From the NCBI GenBank assembly GCA_963773315.1, contig CAVZAF010000003.1:310001-374000 (forward strand): a DNA stretch of 64,000 nucleotides. Reading direction: 5' to 3'. The stretch comes from DATKAS01 sp963773315 (lineage in GTDB: Bacteria > Actinomycetota > Acidimicrobiia > Acidimicrobiales > DATKAS01). Below the pieces are notes generated by a model. That model saw only the letters and a program-made list of their open reading frames with translations, was not told the DNA's origin and did no database searches. This document shows, piece after piece, positions 55,943 to 64,000 of this stretch (position 1 is the stretch's first letter; each line of letters opens with the position of its first letter). Made by a program: the position numbers and the translations under genes.

Positions 55943-56694
55943 GCGACATGGGGATGGGCCGCGACGAGCTCCGCCGGCAGATGCGCGACGCGCAGGCCGA
56001 GCATCTCGAGACGATGGGTGGGTTCCGCGAGGCGATCAAACGCTTCGCCGGCGGCGACCCGGCGTTCAACCGACGCGGGCTGCTCGTTGCCGGTGGCGGG
56101 GTCATGGCCGCGATGCTCGCCGCCTGCGCCGACCACACACCGAAGCCTCAAGTGCCTGAAGGCGGTGCGCAGACGCCGACGACGGTGACGATCGCTCCCC
56201 CGCCCGTCAACGACGTGACGTTGCTGCGCACGGCGTCGTCGATCGAGATCCTCGCGGTGCAGACCTACCAGAAGGGGATCGACTCGGGCCTCCTGACGAC
56301 GCCGGCGCTCCTCGATGCCGCGAAGCTGTTCCGTGACCAGCACCACGACCACAACGACCTCTTCGCCGCAGCGACGACCGAGGCCGGCGGCGAGCCGTAC
56401 ACCAAGCCGAACCCGTACATCCAGACCAAGGCCGTCGACACGATCCTGCCGTCGTTGAAGAAAGAGGTCGACGTCGTCAACCTCGCCCTCGAGCTCGAGG
56501 ACACTGCGGGCGGCAGCTATCAGGTGTGGGTGCCGCTGTTCTCGACGCCCGACCTGCGCCAGACCATCCAGTCGGTCGGCGCCACCGAGCGCCGGCACTC
56601 GATCATCCTCACGGGGGTGCTCCCTGAGCAGGAGCTGTTCCCGTCGCCGTTCGGCAACGTGACGCTCGCCGTCGGCACCGCGTCGTACGTCTGA
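55939..56694 (+). CDS. Exported ferritin-like protein 2 (Tat/lipoprotein signal)
   Basis: 251 residues. A 45-residue cytoplasmic lead precedes FNRRGLLVAGGG and a lipobox-like LAAC, so Tat export with lipid anchoring is likely. The helical domain has SSIEILAVQTYQKG, FRDQHHDHNDLFA, LALELEDTAGGS and ATERRHSIILTG as ligand-bearing helices. It is a paralogue of the preceding protein and third gene of the cupredoxin operon. Confidence 0.82.
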   Translation: MSDMGMGRDELRRQMRDAQAEHLETMGGFREAIKRFAGGDPAFNRRGLLVAGGGVMAAMLAACADHTPKPQVPEGGAQTPTTVTIAPPPVNDVTLLRTASSIEILAVQTYQKGIDSGLLTTPALLDAAKLFRDQHHDHNDLFAAATTEAGGEPYTKPNPYIQTKAVDTILPSLKKEVDVVNLALELEDTAGGSYQVWVPLFSTPDLRQTIQSVGATERRHSIILTGVLPEQELFPSPFGNVTLAVGTASYV

Positions 56695-56787
56695 CGTTCG
56701 CCGGCCCAAAGGCCCCGCCGCCGACTTGTGCCGCTCGACGCCCGTTTGGGCATCGCCAGGTACGAGCACGGCTGGCACACTGGTCGC

Positions 56788-57157
<370 letters not shown>

Positions 57158-57196
57158 GTACGGCCTCTGAGCAGGGGAAACATCGTAGCGGTTGGG

Positions 57197-57349
57197 TCAG
57201 CGTGACACGACTGTGACACGCGAGGACACGGAGCCGCCGAGCACCGCGTCGACCGCGGTCCTTGTGCGCGCCTCGTCGTCGGTCCACAGGTGCGAGTACG
57301 TGTCGAGCGTCTCCGCCGCCGTGGCGTGGCCGTGCCGGGCCTGAGGACC
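57197..57349 (-). pseudogene. Tyrosine recombinase (integrase) C-terminal fragment
   Basis: The minus-strand frame ending at 57197 reads QARHGHATAAETLDTYSHLW and then TDDEARTRTAVDAVLGG. This is the C-terminal box of phage-type tyrosine integrases, with the HxxR-region GHATAAETLDTY and the catalytic Tyr in TYSHLW. Upstream of about 57350 the frame loses similarity, so the rest of the enzyme is gone. It sits about 40 bases inside the left repeat, where an integrase is expected. Confidence 0.75.
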
Positions 57350-57473
57350 TTCCGCCTCGTGGGGCTGCGCCCGGTGCGCAATCGGCTCGCGCAGACCCTC
57401 GACGATCCCGAGGTGCCGCTCTATGCGGTCTCGGGGCTCGCGCGCTTGGGAGCCGGCACCGGCTCGGCCGAGA

Positions 57474-60089
57474 CTAACCCTCGGCGACTTCGAGGGCGTC
57501 GTCGACGCTTGCGCGTTCCAGGCACTCCGCCAGCCGCGCCGCGAGCGTGTGCACGAACGGCTCCGCGATCATCGAGTTGTGGTCGCCGGGTACCTCGTGG
57601 CTCTCCCATCCGGGCCGCAACAGTGCGCCCCACCCGAGGTCCGGGCTCCCCGTATATTCGTAGAACTGCTGCGACGCGAGAATCACCACCGGACCTGCCG
57701 CGGGGCCGGGGTCGTAGCGCATTTCGCGGAGGAGCGCCGCGGCGTGGTCCTCGGGGATGTCGGTGCCGGGGATGTACACGGTGGGCGCAAGCGGTGTCGG
57801 CGTACCGCCCCGATCGACAAGCCTGCGCATCCGCCTCACGACCATCGCGGGACCCTCTCGGCTCGCCAACTTCTTCGCTCGGAACCGCAGGATTTTCCAG
57901 CGGCTCCATTCGCCGGCGGCGGCGATCCGTGGATGTGGACCGTCGGCGAGCACAACGAGCCCGATTTCACCCCCCGTCGCCGCGAGTTGGCGCGCCACCT
58001 CGTACACGACGACCCCACCGAGCGAATGGCCGAACAGAAAGTACGGCCCGTCGGGTCGTGCGGCTCGGATGGCTGCCGCGCACTCGGCGGCGATCTCCTC
58101 CAGCGAACCCGCCGCGTCGGGCGGGCCGTGCATCGCCGGGTACCACAGCGCGTACACCGGCTGGTCGGATCCGACGGCGGCGGCGAGGTGACGGACGGTG
58201 ATCACGGCTCCGCCGCGCAGCAGACAGAACAGCGGCGGCCTCGTTCCGCCGACCTGCACGGGGAACACCGAAGCGCCCAGCCGCGACGTCGCGGAACCCC
58301 GCAAGACCTCGGCCATCGTCTGCACCGTGGCGCCCGTGAGGAAGATCGTCCGCGGGAAGGCGGCGGCCGAAGGCTTCTTCGACGTCGACCAACAACTCGG
58401 TTGCGTTCAGCGAGTCGCCGAGCTCGAGGAACTCGCGATCGGTGCTCGGCGGGACGTCGAGATCCAGGACGCGCTGCCAGATCGAACAGAGCTCCCGTTC
58501 GACGCGATCGGTCGCGTCGACGTGGACCCCGGCCTCGCGCCCGCTTGCGGCGGGCGTCGTCCAGCCCGAGGGTCGCGGCCAGGTTCGTACGCTCGATCTT
58601 GCCCGTTCTGCCCCGGGGGAGCGCTTCGACGACGACTACCCGGCGGGGAACCTTGTAGGGCGCGAGCCGTTCCCCGACGAAGATGCGGAGCTGAGCGGTC
58701 GTCACGTCGGCGCCGTCACGGAGCACGACGGCGGCGGCGACGTCCTCGCCCAGCCGGTCGTGCGGGATCGCGAACGCCGCCGCCTCGACGACGTCCGCGT
58801 GCTCGAGCAACGCGATGTCGATCTCGCGCGGCGCCACCTTCTCACCACCGCGGTTGATCAGTTCCTTGAGCCGCCCGGTGATGGTGAGGTAGCCGTCTTC
58901 GTCGAAGCGCCCTTGATCGCCGGTGCGGAACCATCCGTCGACGAACGACGCCTGGTTCGCAGCGGGGTTGTCGACATACCCGGACATCACCGATGCACCC
59001 TTGATGGCGACCTCGCCCGTCGCGCCCGCAGGGAGGACCTGTCCCCCGTCGTCGAGCACGGCGACGTCGGGACCGGCCGCCTTGCCCACAGTTCCGGGTT
59101 TGCGGACCTGGTCGGGGAGCGGATTGCTCGTCATCTGGTGCGCGGCCTCGGTCATTCCGTAGGCCTCGATCACCGGGACGTCGAACGCTGCCTCGAGGTC
59201 GTCCAGCACGCCGACCGGCAGCGCCGCCGACGACGAGCGCACGAACCGAAACGTCGTCGGCAGCACCCGGCCCTCGGCGGCGCTCGAACGCGCCACCTGC
59301 AACATCGCCTCGTGGATCGTCGGGACGGCGGTGTACCAGGTCGGTCGGAACTCCTCGATCCATCCGGGAACGTCTCGCGCGGAAACCCCCGGTGCAAACG
59401 ACGCTGCCGCCGGCGACGAGCGAGCCGAAAAGCGCGGCGACGAGTCCGTGGATGTGGAAGAGCGGCATCACGTTCAGGCATCGATCGGTCGCCTCGAGTC
59501 GGAGCGTCTCCGCGACGTTGGCCGCCGACGTCAGCAGATTGCGTTCGGTGAGCGGGACGAGCTTCGGGGAACCCGTCGTGCCCGAGGTGAACAACAGCAG
59601 CGCCGCGTCGGTGTCGCCCGCACTGCTGGACGCCCCGTCGCCAGGGGACAGGCCGGAGCAGGCGATCGACCCGGCAGTGTCACCCGCGTCGAGCTCGATC
59701 ACGGCAATCCCGCACCACGACGCGGCGGCGCGCGCCGCGGTTTCGTGGCCGCGGAGCACCATGACGGCACGAACCCCGAGCGTGGTGAGCTGGTTCGCGA
59801 ATTCGGCCTCCGGCAAATCGGGCGCGAGGGGTGCGCACGCGGCGGCCGCGACGGTGCCGAGCACCGCGGCGGCGGCTTCCGGTCCGTTCGGAAGGGCAAC
59901 CGCGACCCGATCGGTCGGCGCGATCCCGCCGGCGCGGAGGTAGCGCACGATCGCTTCGAGCTGGTCGACCAGGGCGTCGTACGACGTCGCCTTCCTCCCC
60001 GGCGCCAGCAGCGCGACCGAGGTAGGCGCGCGGCGTGCGGTCGCTCTGAGTGCCTCCAGGACGGAGGCATGGTGCGGGGGACGAAGCAT
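57474..60089 (-). CDS. NRPS-like adenylation-carrier-thioesterase protein (three frameshifts)
   Basis: About 871 residues from ATG 60089. Residues 1-490 are an acyl-CoA ligase-like adenylation domain: LFTSGTTGSPKLVPLT, EAYGMTEAAHQ, LTITGRLKELINRGGEKV and RGRTGKIERT. Residues 510-590 form a carrier domain with FLELGDSLNATELL, Ser being the phosphopantetheine site. Residues 600-870 are an alpha/beta-hydrolase thioesterase with FLFGHSLGGVVVYE and GDHNSMI. Single extra bases near 59390, 58552 and 58353 break the frame. It would activate, tether and release one acyl or amino acid; product unknown. Main cargo of the island. Confidence 0.8.
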
Positions 60090-60152
60090 CCTGCTCGTGT
60101 GCGCTCGAAGAGGGGTGATGCCGTGGGATCCACTTCTAGGGTACCGAGGGTC

Positions 60153-60420
60153 ATGGCCCGTGTCTCGGTGGTCGTGCCGGTCAACCGCGTCGGCTACTCG
60201 ACGACGCGATCGCGAGCATCCTGCGCCAGGGACTACCGCGAACTTCGAGCTCGTCGTCGCCGACAACGCGGTCGACCGACGGGACTGAGCGTGGACCAGC
60301 TCGTCGCATTGGCGGCGACGTCGCGTCGACCGTGCTCACAAGGCGCCATGCACGCGGTAGGGATGCGTCGGCTCACGACTGCCGCCGCGCTCGACCTAGC
60401 AGCCGGTCAGGTTGCATCTG
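60153..60420 (+). pseudogene. GT2 glycosyltransferase fragment
   Basis: From ATG 60153 the sequence reads MARVSVVVPVNRVGY and, after several single-base corrections, DDAIASILRQDYRNFELVV and ADNASTDGTE, the N-terminal nucleotide-binding part of a family 2 glycosyltransferase. In the uncorrected frame it stops at 60286-60288. Similarity fades by about 60420, and the rest of the gene is absent. At least five base shifts in 150 bases suggest a dead remnant. Confidence 0.6.
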
Positions 60421-60780
60421 CTCCGCACCACCGGCACACCCCAGCGCCGGTACTCCCAGAAGATCGTGGTCACCGCGGGCACCATCGGCACTTCGAACGT
60501 CACGTACCCGCGCACACAACCGGAGGCGAGACCCCCGAAGCCCAACGAAGGCTCTTGGCGTCAAAGGTCAGCTGGTACCGCCGGTTGTCGGGGGTTGGGA
60601 CAGTGGACCCAAACGCGTTGTAGCGCACCGGCACATCGCCAGCGCAGACCTGCGCATCGATGACCACGAACTTGTTGCCTTGCGCGGGCTTGAACAGCGA
60701 GCTGATCGCGTCCTCGTAGGAGAACACCTGTACGGACGAGTGATCGGCGCCGGTACATCGGGTTGTCTTGTTCCCCCGAC
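60396..60780 (-). pseudogene. DUF4352-like secreted-protein fragment
   Basis: The minus strand reads SYEDAISSLFKPAQGNKFVV, then IDAQVCAGDVPVRYNAFGST and, after one missing base near 60508, GYVTFEVPMVPAVTTIFWEY to a Cys-containing end at 60396. The strand pattern and paired cysteines resemble DUF4352-type immunoglobulin-like lipoprotein domains. I see no clean start or signal peptide above 60780, so it is partial or frameshifted. Confidence 0.5.
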
Positions 60781-60953
60781 CCCCACATAGGGCGGGTGTT
60801 CGCCGTGGCGTCGTCCGCGGAGCGCTGTTTGTGGATCACAGTCCTCGCGTGACCAGGAACACCCGAACTGTCGGCGTGACGCGCTCGTAGTCGATGTCAC
60901 GAAGCGAGCGCCGTGAAGAGGTCACCCGCTCGAGTGACTCAGGAGGACGGAAC

Positions 60954-61434
60954 ATGAAGACCTACCATCTCGGCGGCCTCGTGCTCGCCGCAGGACTCAC
61001 CCTCGCCGCGTGCAACGTCGCTACGCCGCAGTCGAGCGGCTCAGGCGGCTACGCGACCGGAATGTCGAGCCCGCAGTCTGCTCCGACGACAGTGCAGGCG
61101 GCGCAAAGCAAGCTCGGCATGATCCTCGTCGACGCGCAAGGCAGGACCCTGTACGCGTTCACGAATGACGCGAACGGCTCACCCACGTGCAACGGAGCGT
61201 GCGCCAACGCGTGGCCTCCCGTCGCGGCCGACAGCGCCACGACGCCCGGACCGGGACTCAACGGGGCGCTGTTCTCGAAAGCGACGCCGCGCCGACGGCT
61301 CCTCGCAGCTCAAGGTCGGCAAGTGGCCGGTGTACCGCTACGCAGGCGACGGCGCACCCGGAGACGTGAACGGTCAGGGCAGCGGAGGGACATGGTTCGT
61401 CATCTCGCCCGACGGGTCGCTCATCAGGACCTGA
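60954..61434 (+). CDS. COG4315-type secreted repeat lipoprotein (one frameshift)
   Basis: ATG 60954 follows AGGAGGA. Signal peptide with lipobox LAAC, then LGMILVDAQGRTLYAFTNDA, CNGACANAWPPVAAD and, after one extra base near 61283, ADGSSQLKVGKWPVYRYAGD ending in GTWFVISPDGSLI. This is the Lipoprotein_15/COG4315 repeat, extracytoplasmic and of unknown function. Corrected length about 159 residues. Confidence 0.8.
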
Positions 61435-61613
61435 CACTCCAGCACGCGCGCCGTGTGCTCGCCACAACATCATGCCGACCAACGCCAAAGACACGTCACG
61501 GCCTCGCCTCCCACCGCCGGAGGGCGGGGCCGTAACGCGCCCGTGCAGATGTCGACACATGTCCGGCATTGCCCGAGAGTGAAAGGACCCGCCGCGCTCA
61601 AGCCTCGGGAAAC

Positions 61614-61654
61614 ACTGAAGGCCCCTGCCGGATCGTCGGACAGGGGCCTTCAGT
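61614..61654. terminator. Perfect 14-bp stem terminator
   Basis: ACTGAAGGCCCCTG and its exact complement flank a 13-base loop. It lies between the convergent lipoprotein and GYD genes, nearer the GYD stop, and on the minus strand is followed by TGTTTCCC. The strongest hairpin of the window; likely a bidirectional terminator. Confidence 0.7.
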
Positions 61655-61686
61655 CTGGTCAGTACTCGGCGAACAGGACCCGCGAG

Positions 61687-62002
61687 TTAGCGCCCCGCGA
61701 TGATCTTGACCTCGTCCGCCCACGAGAGCACGTCCTCGAGCGGCACGGCTCGCTGCGACTGGAGCACGAACGCGCCGCGTCCGTGCGATCGCCTGCTGGG
61801 ACTTCATCGCGGAGACCTCGTCCGGGTAGTCGGTGATCGCGAACAAGCAGTTGTCGCTCCACAGCACGTACTGCGCCTTGACCTCGCCACCGCATTTCGA
61901 GACGATCTCGTAGGCCGCGACCTGCTCCGCGGTCCGCTCGTCGTCGCTCATGGCGTCCCACTTGGGTGAGAACGTCAGTTTCGTTGCACTCAGATGGCTC
62001 AT
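61687..62002 (-). CDS. GYD-domain protein (one frameshift)
   Basis: About 104 residues from ATG 62002, preceded by GAGGAGG. MSHLSATKLTFSPKWDAMSD and YVLWSDNCLFAITDYPDEVS lead, after one extra base near 61785, to AFVLQSQRAVPLEDVLSW and ADEVKIIAGR. The layout is that of GYD/DUF1330-like dimeric alpha-beta barrel proteins, small cytoplasmic proteins of unknown role. Confidence 0.65.
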
Positions 62003-62428
62003 GCCATCCTCCTCTGGTTCTTTCGCGGGACGGTAGTGCGCTTGACCCATTCGGTGCGCCGGGACGGTCGAATCGCCGAGCTGACGGTCCTCATCCGCCC
62101 GGTCTATTCGCGACACGTTCAGGTCGATGTTGGTTCGCCGGTAAGCCCCGGCTGCCGCATGCGCTCAGCGGAAGGGCACGCGATGGGAAACCAGGCCGGG
62201 CCTCGCGATGCGTACCTACCCCCGGGGAGCACTCCCGGGCGCGGGTGGCGCCAGCCCGCCGTTCCAAATCGTTTCAGCGAGCGGCTGGACGTGGCCTACG
62301 TCGGCAGCTCGCTGGTGGCGATGGAGTTGGGGCGGCGAACGGCGGGCCGGTGCTCTGCGGTGGGTGGGCAGTCCAGGAGCGCTCCTCGTGCGTCATAACA
62401 CGCGACCTCTACCCATGGACAGGCCCTC
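62003..62428. other. Unassigned island sequence
   Basis: No recognisable gene on either strand. A plus-strand stretch LDVAYVGSSLVAMELGRR near 62290-62345 looks protein-like but matches nothing I know. Confidence 0.4.
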
Positions 62429-62476
62429 GCGACAGCGCGACGCTCTCACTCGGCGACAGCGCGACGCTCTCACTCG
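62429..62476. repeat. Perfect 24-bp tandem duplication
   Basis: 62429-62452 and 62453-62476 are identical and end in CTCTCACTCG. 24 bases keep any reading frame. Recent replication slippage is the simplest origin. Confidence 0.85.
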
Positions 62477-62705
62477 ATTCTGAACCCCCGGGTCGGGGGC
62501 GATGAGGCGGGCGGCTCTCGACCGCAGTCAGTCGATGAGGCCACGGCGGGGGGAGTCGTCGGTCCGGTCGAGAGCCCGTCCGTTCGTGACCCTCGCCGCG
62601 TCGAGCAACTCGTGAGCACGCTCCGCGAAGACGTCGTGGCGACGGCGCGTCGCACATGAGATCCACGTGACACTCGCTAGCTACCGAGGCCACCTCACGC
62701 CGGGC

Positions 62706-62861
62706 TCAGCCGCGGCGGCGAGGTCCTCGAAGACCGAGCGCTTCACACATCACCTGCCATTGCCGTCGCGAACGTCTCTCCTCGGCATCGTCGACCCGTT
62801 TCCCAACCAATCGGACGAGAGTGCAGACCGCAATGAGCACGCAACCGAATATCAAGGCCAT
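62706..62861 (-). CDS. Possible 51-residue single-helix membrane protein
   Basis: ATG 62861 to TGA 62706. MALIFGCVLIAVCTLVRLVG forms one membrane helix, followed by a strongly basic tail (KRVDDAEERRSRRQWQ). A GGAAAGG stretch lies 8 bases before the ATG. No homologue recognised; the helix-plus-basic-tail layout and ribosome site are the only support. Confidence 0.35.
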   Translation of the reverse strand: MALIFGCVLIAVCTLVRLVGKRVDDAEERRSRRQWQVMCEALGLRGPRRRG

Positions 62862-63429
62862 GGAGTCAGCCTTTCCCAGTGGTCCTCAATAGAGTGCGCT
62901 AGTCGACCTTTGCCGCACAGGGCCGAAGGTCACCAGCGCTGACGGCTATCGAAATCCTCGCGGCCGTCACAGTGTGTGTTCGTAGCGCCGCGCCGCAGAC
63001 CGGGGTCCCTGGGCCGGTATCTAACGAAGCAGATCGGGCGCGCCGGTTCACCTGCGCTTCACCGGGCGACGCGGTGCCGCGATCTCGTGTGGTCAGGGCT
63101 CCCCATTCACATGCTCGTCGGCGGGTCCTCGATGGCGCCGTCGAGGGGTTCGTGGCCGCGGTTCCGGGTAGTCCCGCGGCCAGGGCTCTACCCCGCCGGG
63201 GGTTTGCACCTCCGAGCGGGCGGACCCGGCCCAGCTCGAACGCGCAGCCTCCCTCGCCGTTTTCCGGGGACGCCCTACCGGCGAGACGTCCCTGGGGCGG
63301 CAGACCGCATCATCTCACCCGCCGTGTCCCCCCGGCCCGACGTTTCGCGGGGCTCTGACAGCCCGTAGAGGCCTCTCTCGTCGCGGAGATCGCGGAACGG
63401 CTTCTGTTGCGCGAGGCAGAACCATCGCC
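62862..63429. other. Unassigned island sequence
   Basis: No gene I can support. Open frames on the plus strand have proline/arginine-rich composition typical of GC-rich shadow frames. No tRNA or structured RNA was recognised. Confidence 0.4.
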
Positions 63430-63732
63430 ATGTACTACACCGGCGACCTGGCCGACCTGCTCGGCTACGTAGCCGAGCTGCTCGCACGTCCGGCATGCCA
63501 CGCCGACGTGGCTGCCCCGAGCCATGGCGAGCTGTCGCCGTTCCCACAACGTGGGGGAGGCGTCCGCGTGCGCTGAAGGCCGTGTGTGAGGCGTGTCTGG
63601 TCCGCGGGGAATGTCTGGCCGCGGGGCGTCGAGGAGCCCGAGGGGCTGTGGGGCGGTCTCGGATGGGAGGGCCGGCGCCGGCTGCGTGTCAAACGTGGCG
63701 AGGTCGTGGTCGGCCGGAATCGCCTGGCGTGA
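63430..63732 (+). CDS. Divergent WhiB-family protein (two compensating frameshifts)
   Basis: Reconstructed as about 100 residues: an N-terminal segment YYTGDLADLLGYVAELL, RPACHADVAAPSHG with the first Cys, FPQRGGGVR, then KAVCEACLVRGECLA with three more Cys, and GVEEPEGLWGGLGWEGRRRL with the WhiB turn and a basic tail. One base is missing near 63552 and one extra near 63627. Such outlying WhiB proteins are common on actinobacterial plasmids and phages, which fits the island. Confidence 0.65.
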
Positions 63733-63787
63733 CCCGCTCCTCAATCACTCCTCAGTTACTCGTCAGCACGACGCGGAACAATGCCGA

Positions 63788-63817
63788 AACGACGACGAAC
63801 GACGACGAACGACGACG
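63788..63817. repeat. Three 10-bp tandem repeats
   Basis: AACGACGACG occurs three times in a row about 70 bases before the right boundary repeat. No gene covers it. Confidence 0.85.
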
Positions 63818-63884
63818 AGGATAAGAGCAGGTCAGAGGCGGATATGACGCAGTTAGGCAGGTGACGGGACCCCGACGGTTTATC

Positions 63885-63910
63885 TCCCGCCTACAGGCCG
63901 ACTCACCGTC
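63885..63910 (+). repeat. attR-like repeat (displaced rnpB 3' end)
   Basis: Identical to the last 26 bases of rnpB at 57132-57157, without the rest of the gene. The following ACGGCCTCTGAACAG also resembles the bases after rnpB. Confidence 0.8.
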
Positions 63911-64000
63911 ACGACGGCCTCTGAACAGCTCGAGGGGAACCGTGCACGCGCGCCGATTGCATCGGTTCGAGGATGGCGCCGCGGTGAGGCTTCGACCCTA
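63911..64000. other. Sequence beyond the island
   Basis: 90 bases to the window edge without a recognisable gene. If the island model is right, this is the original chromosomal sequence downstream of rnpB. Confidence 0.3.

Noticed and set aside
57290..57476. Plus-strand open frame between the integrase stub and the thioesterase
   Set aside because: Arginine-rich, no start site or motif, and overlapping the integrase remnant on the other strand.
62003..62428. Riboswitch-like structure in the island gap
   Set aside because: Some paired GC blocks are present but no conserved core of a known riboswitch class was recognised and no downstream gene fits.

Overview
This is a very GC-rich actinobacterial chromosome segment. 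WhiB-family Fe-S regulators, a PimB'-type phosphatidylinositol mannosyltransferase locus, an MtrA/MtrB/LpqB-like operon, a DUF3040 protein and Gram-positive-type LexA boxes all point to Actinomycetota. An uncultured Acidimicrobiia-like lineage is my inference, not something shown by the sequence. MurE carries the DNPR motif of meso-diaminopimelate ligases.

Layout. 1-9882 (minus strand): division and cell wall (dcw) cluster mraZ-rsmH-ftsL-ftsI-murE-mraY-murD-ftsW-murG, tightly overlapped, without murF, with a promoter carrying MraZ-type boxes and a large inverted repeat before rsmH. 9.9-13.5 kb: LplA-like protein, HNH protein, acyl-CoA dehydrogenase interrupted by an in-frame stop, ROK kinase. 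13.6-18.2 kb: MoxR ATPase, DUF58 and transglutaminase operon. 18-24 kb: DUF3040, DinB, NUDIX, YbaK, polyprenol-phosphate mannose synthase, threonine aldolase, inositol monophosphatase. 24-33 kb: mtrA-mtrB-lpqB-like operon, PPi-type phosphofructokinase, a wrecked glycerol kinase, aminotransferase, pyrophosphatase, ROK glucokinase. 33-40.6 kb: release-factor-like protein, then the PimB' locus (SMC-like coiled coil, ArsA ATPase, SRPBCC, membrane protein, PimB', QueG). 40.6-48 kb: NYN protein, a DEDD exonuclease/GIY-YIG gene behind two LexA boxes, homoserine kinase, class III aminotransferase, trpD, WhiB. 48.4-56.7 kb: rubrerythrin, kinase, a GlpD/AGPS-like/FGGY operon, and a secreted cupredoxin plus two ferritin-like proteins. 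56.8 kb: RNase P RNA.

From the 3' end of rnpB to 63910 lies what looks like a degenerate integrated island of about 6.8 kb. It is bounded by a 26-bp direct repeat of the rnpB 3' end, has the C-terminal stub of a tyrosine recombinase just inside the left repeat, and carries an adenylation-carrier-thioesterase protein, a broken glycosyltransferase, two small secreted proteins, a GYD protein and a divergent WhiB.

About 20 genes need one or more single-base shifts to read through. By hand I count roughly 31 single-base insertions against 8 deletions, mostly outside homopolymers, while 37-45 kb and 48-57 kb are clean. Insertion-type sequencing error is the likeliest cause for single events. Real decay is plausible for glycerol kinase and the island genes. 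Coordinates of those genes span the reconstructed reading frame.
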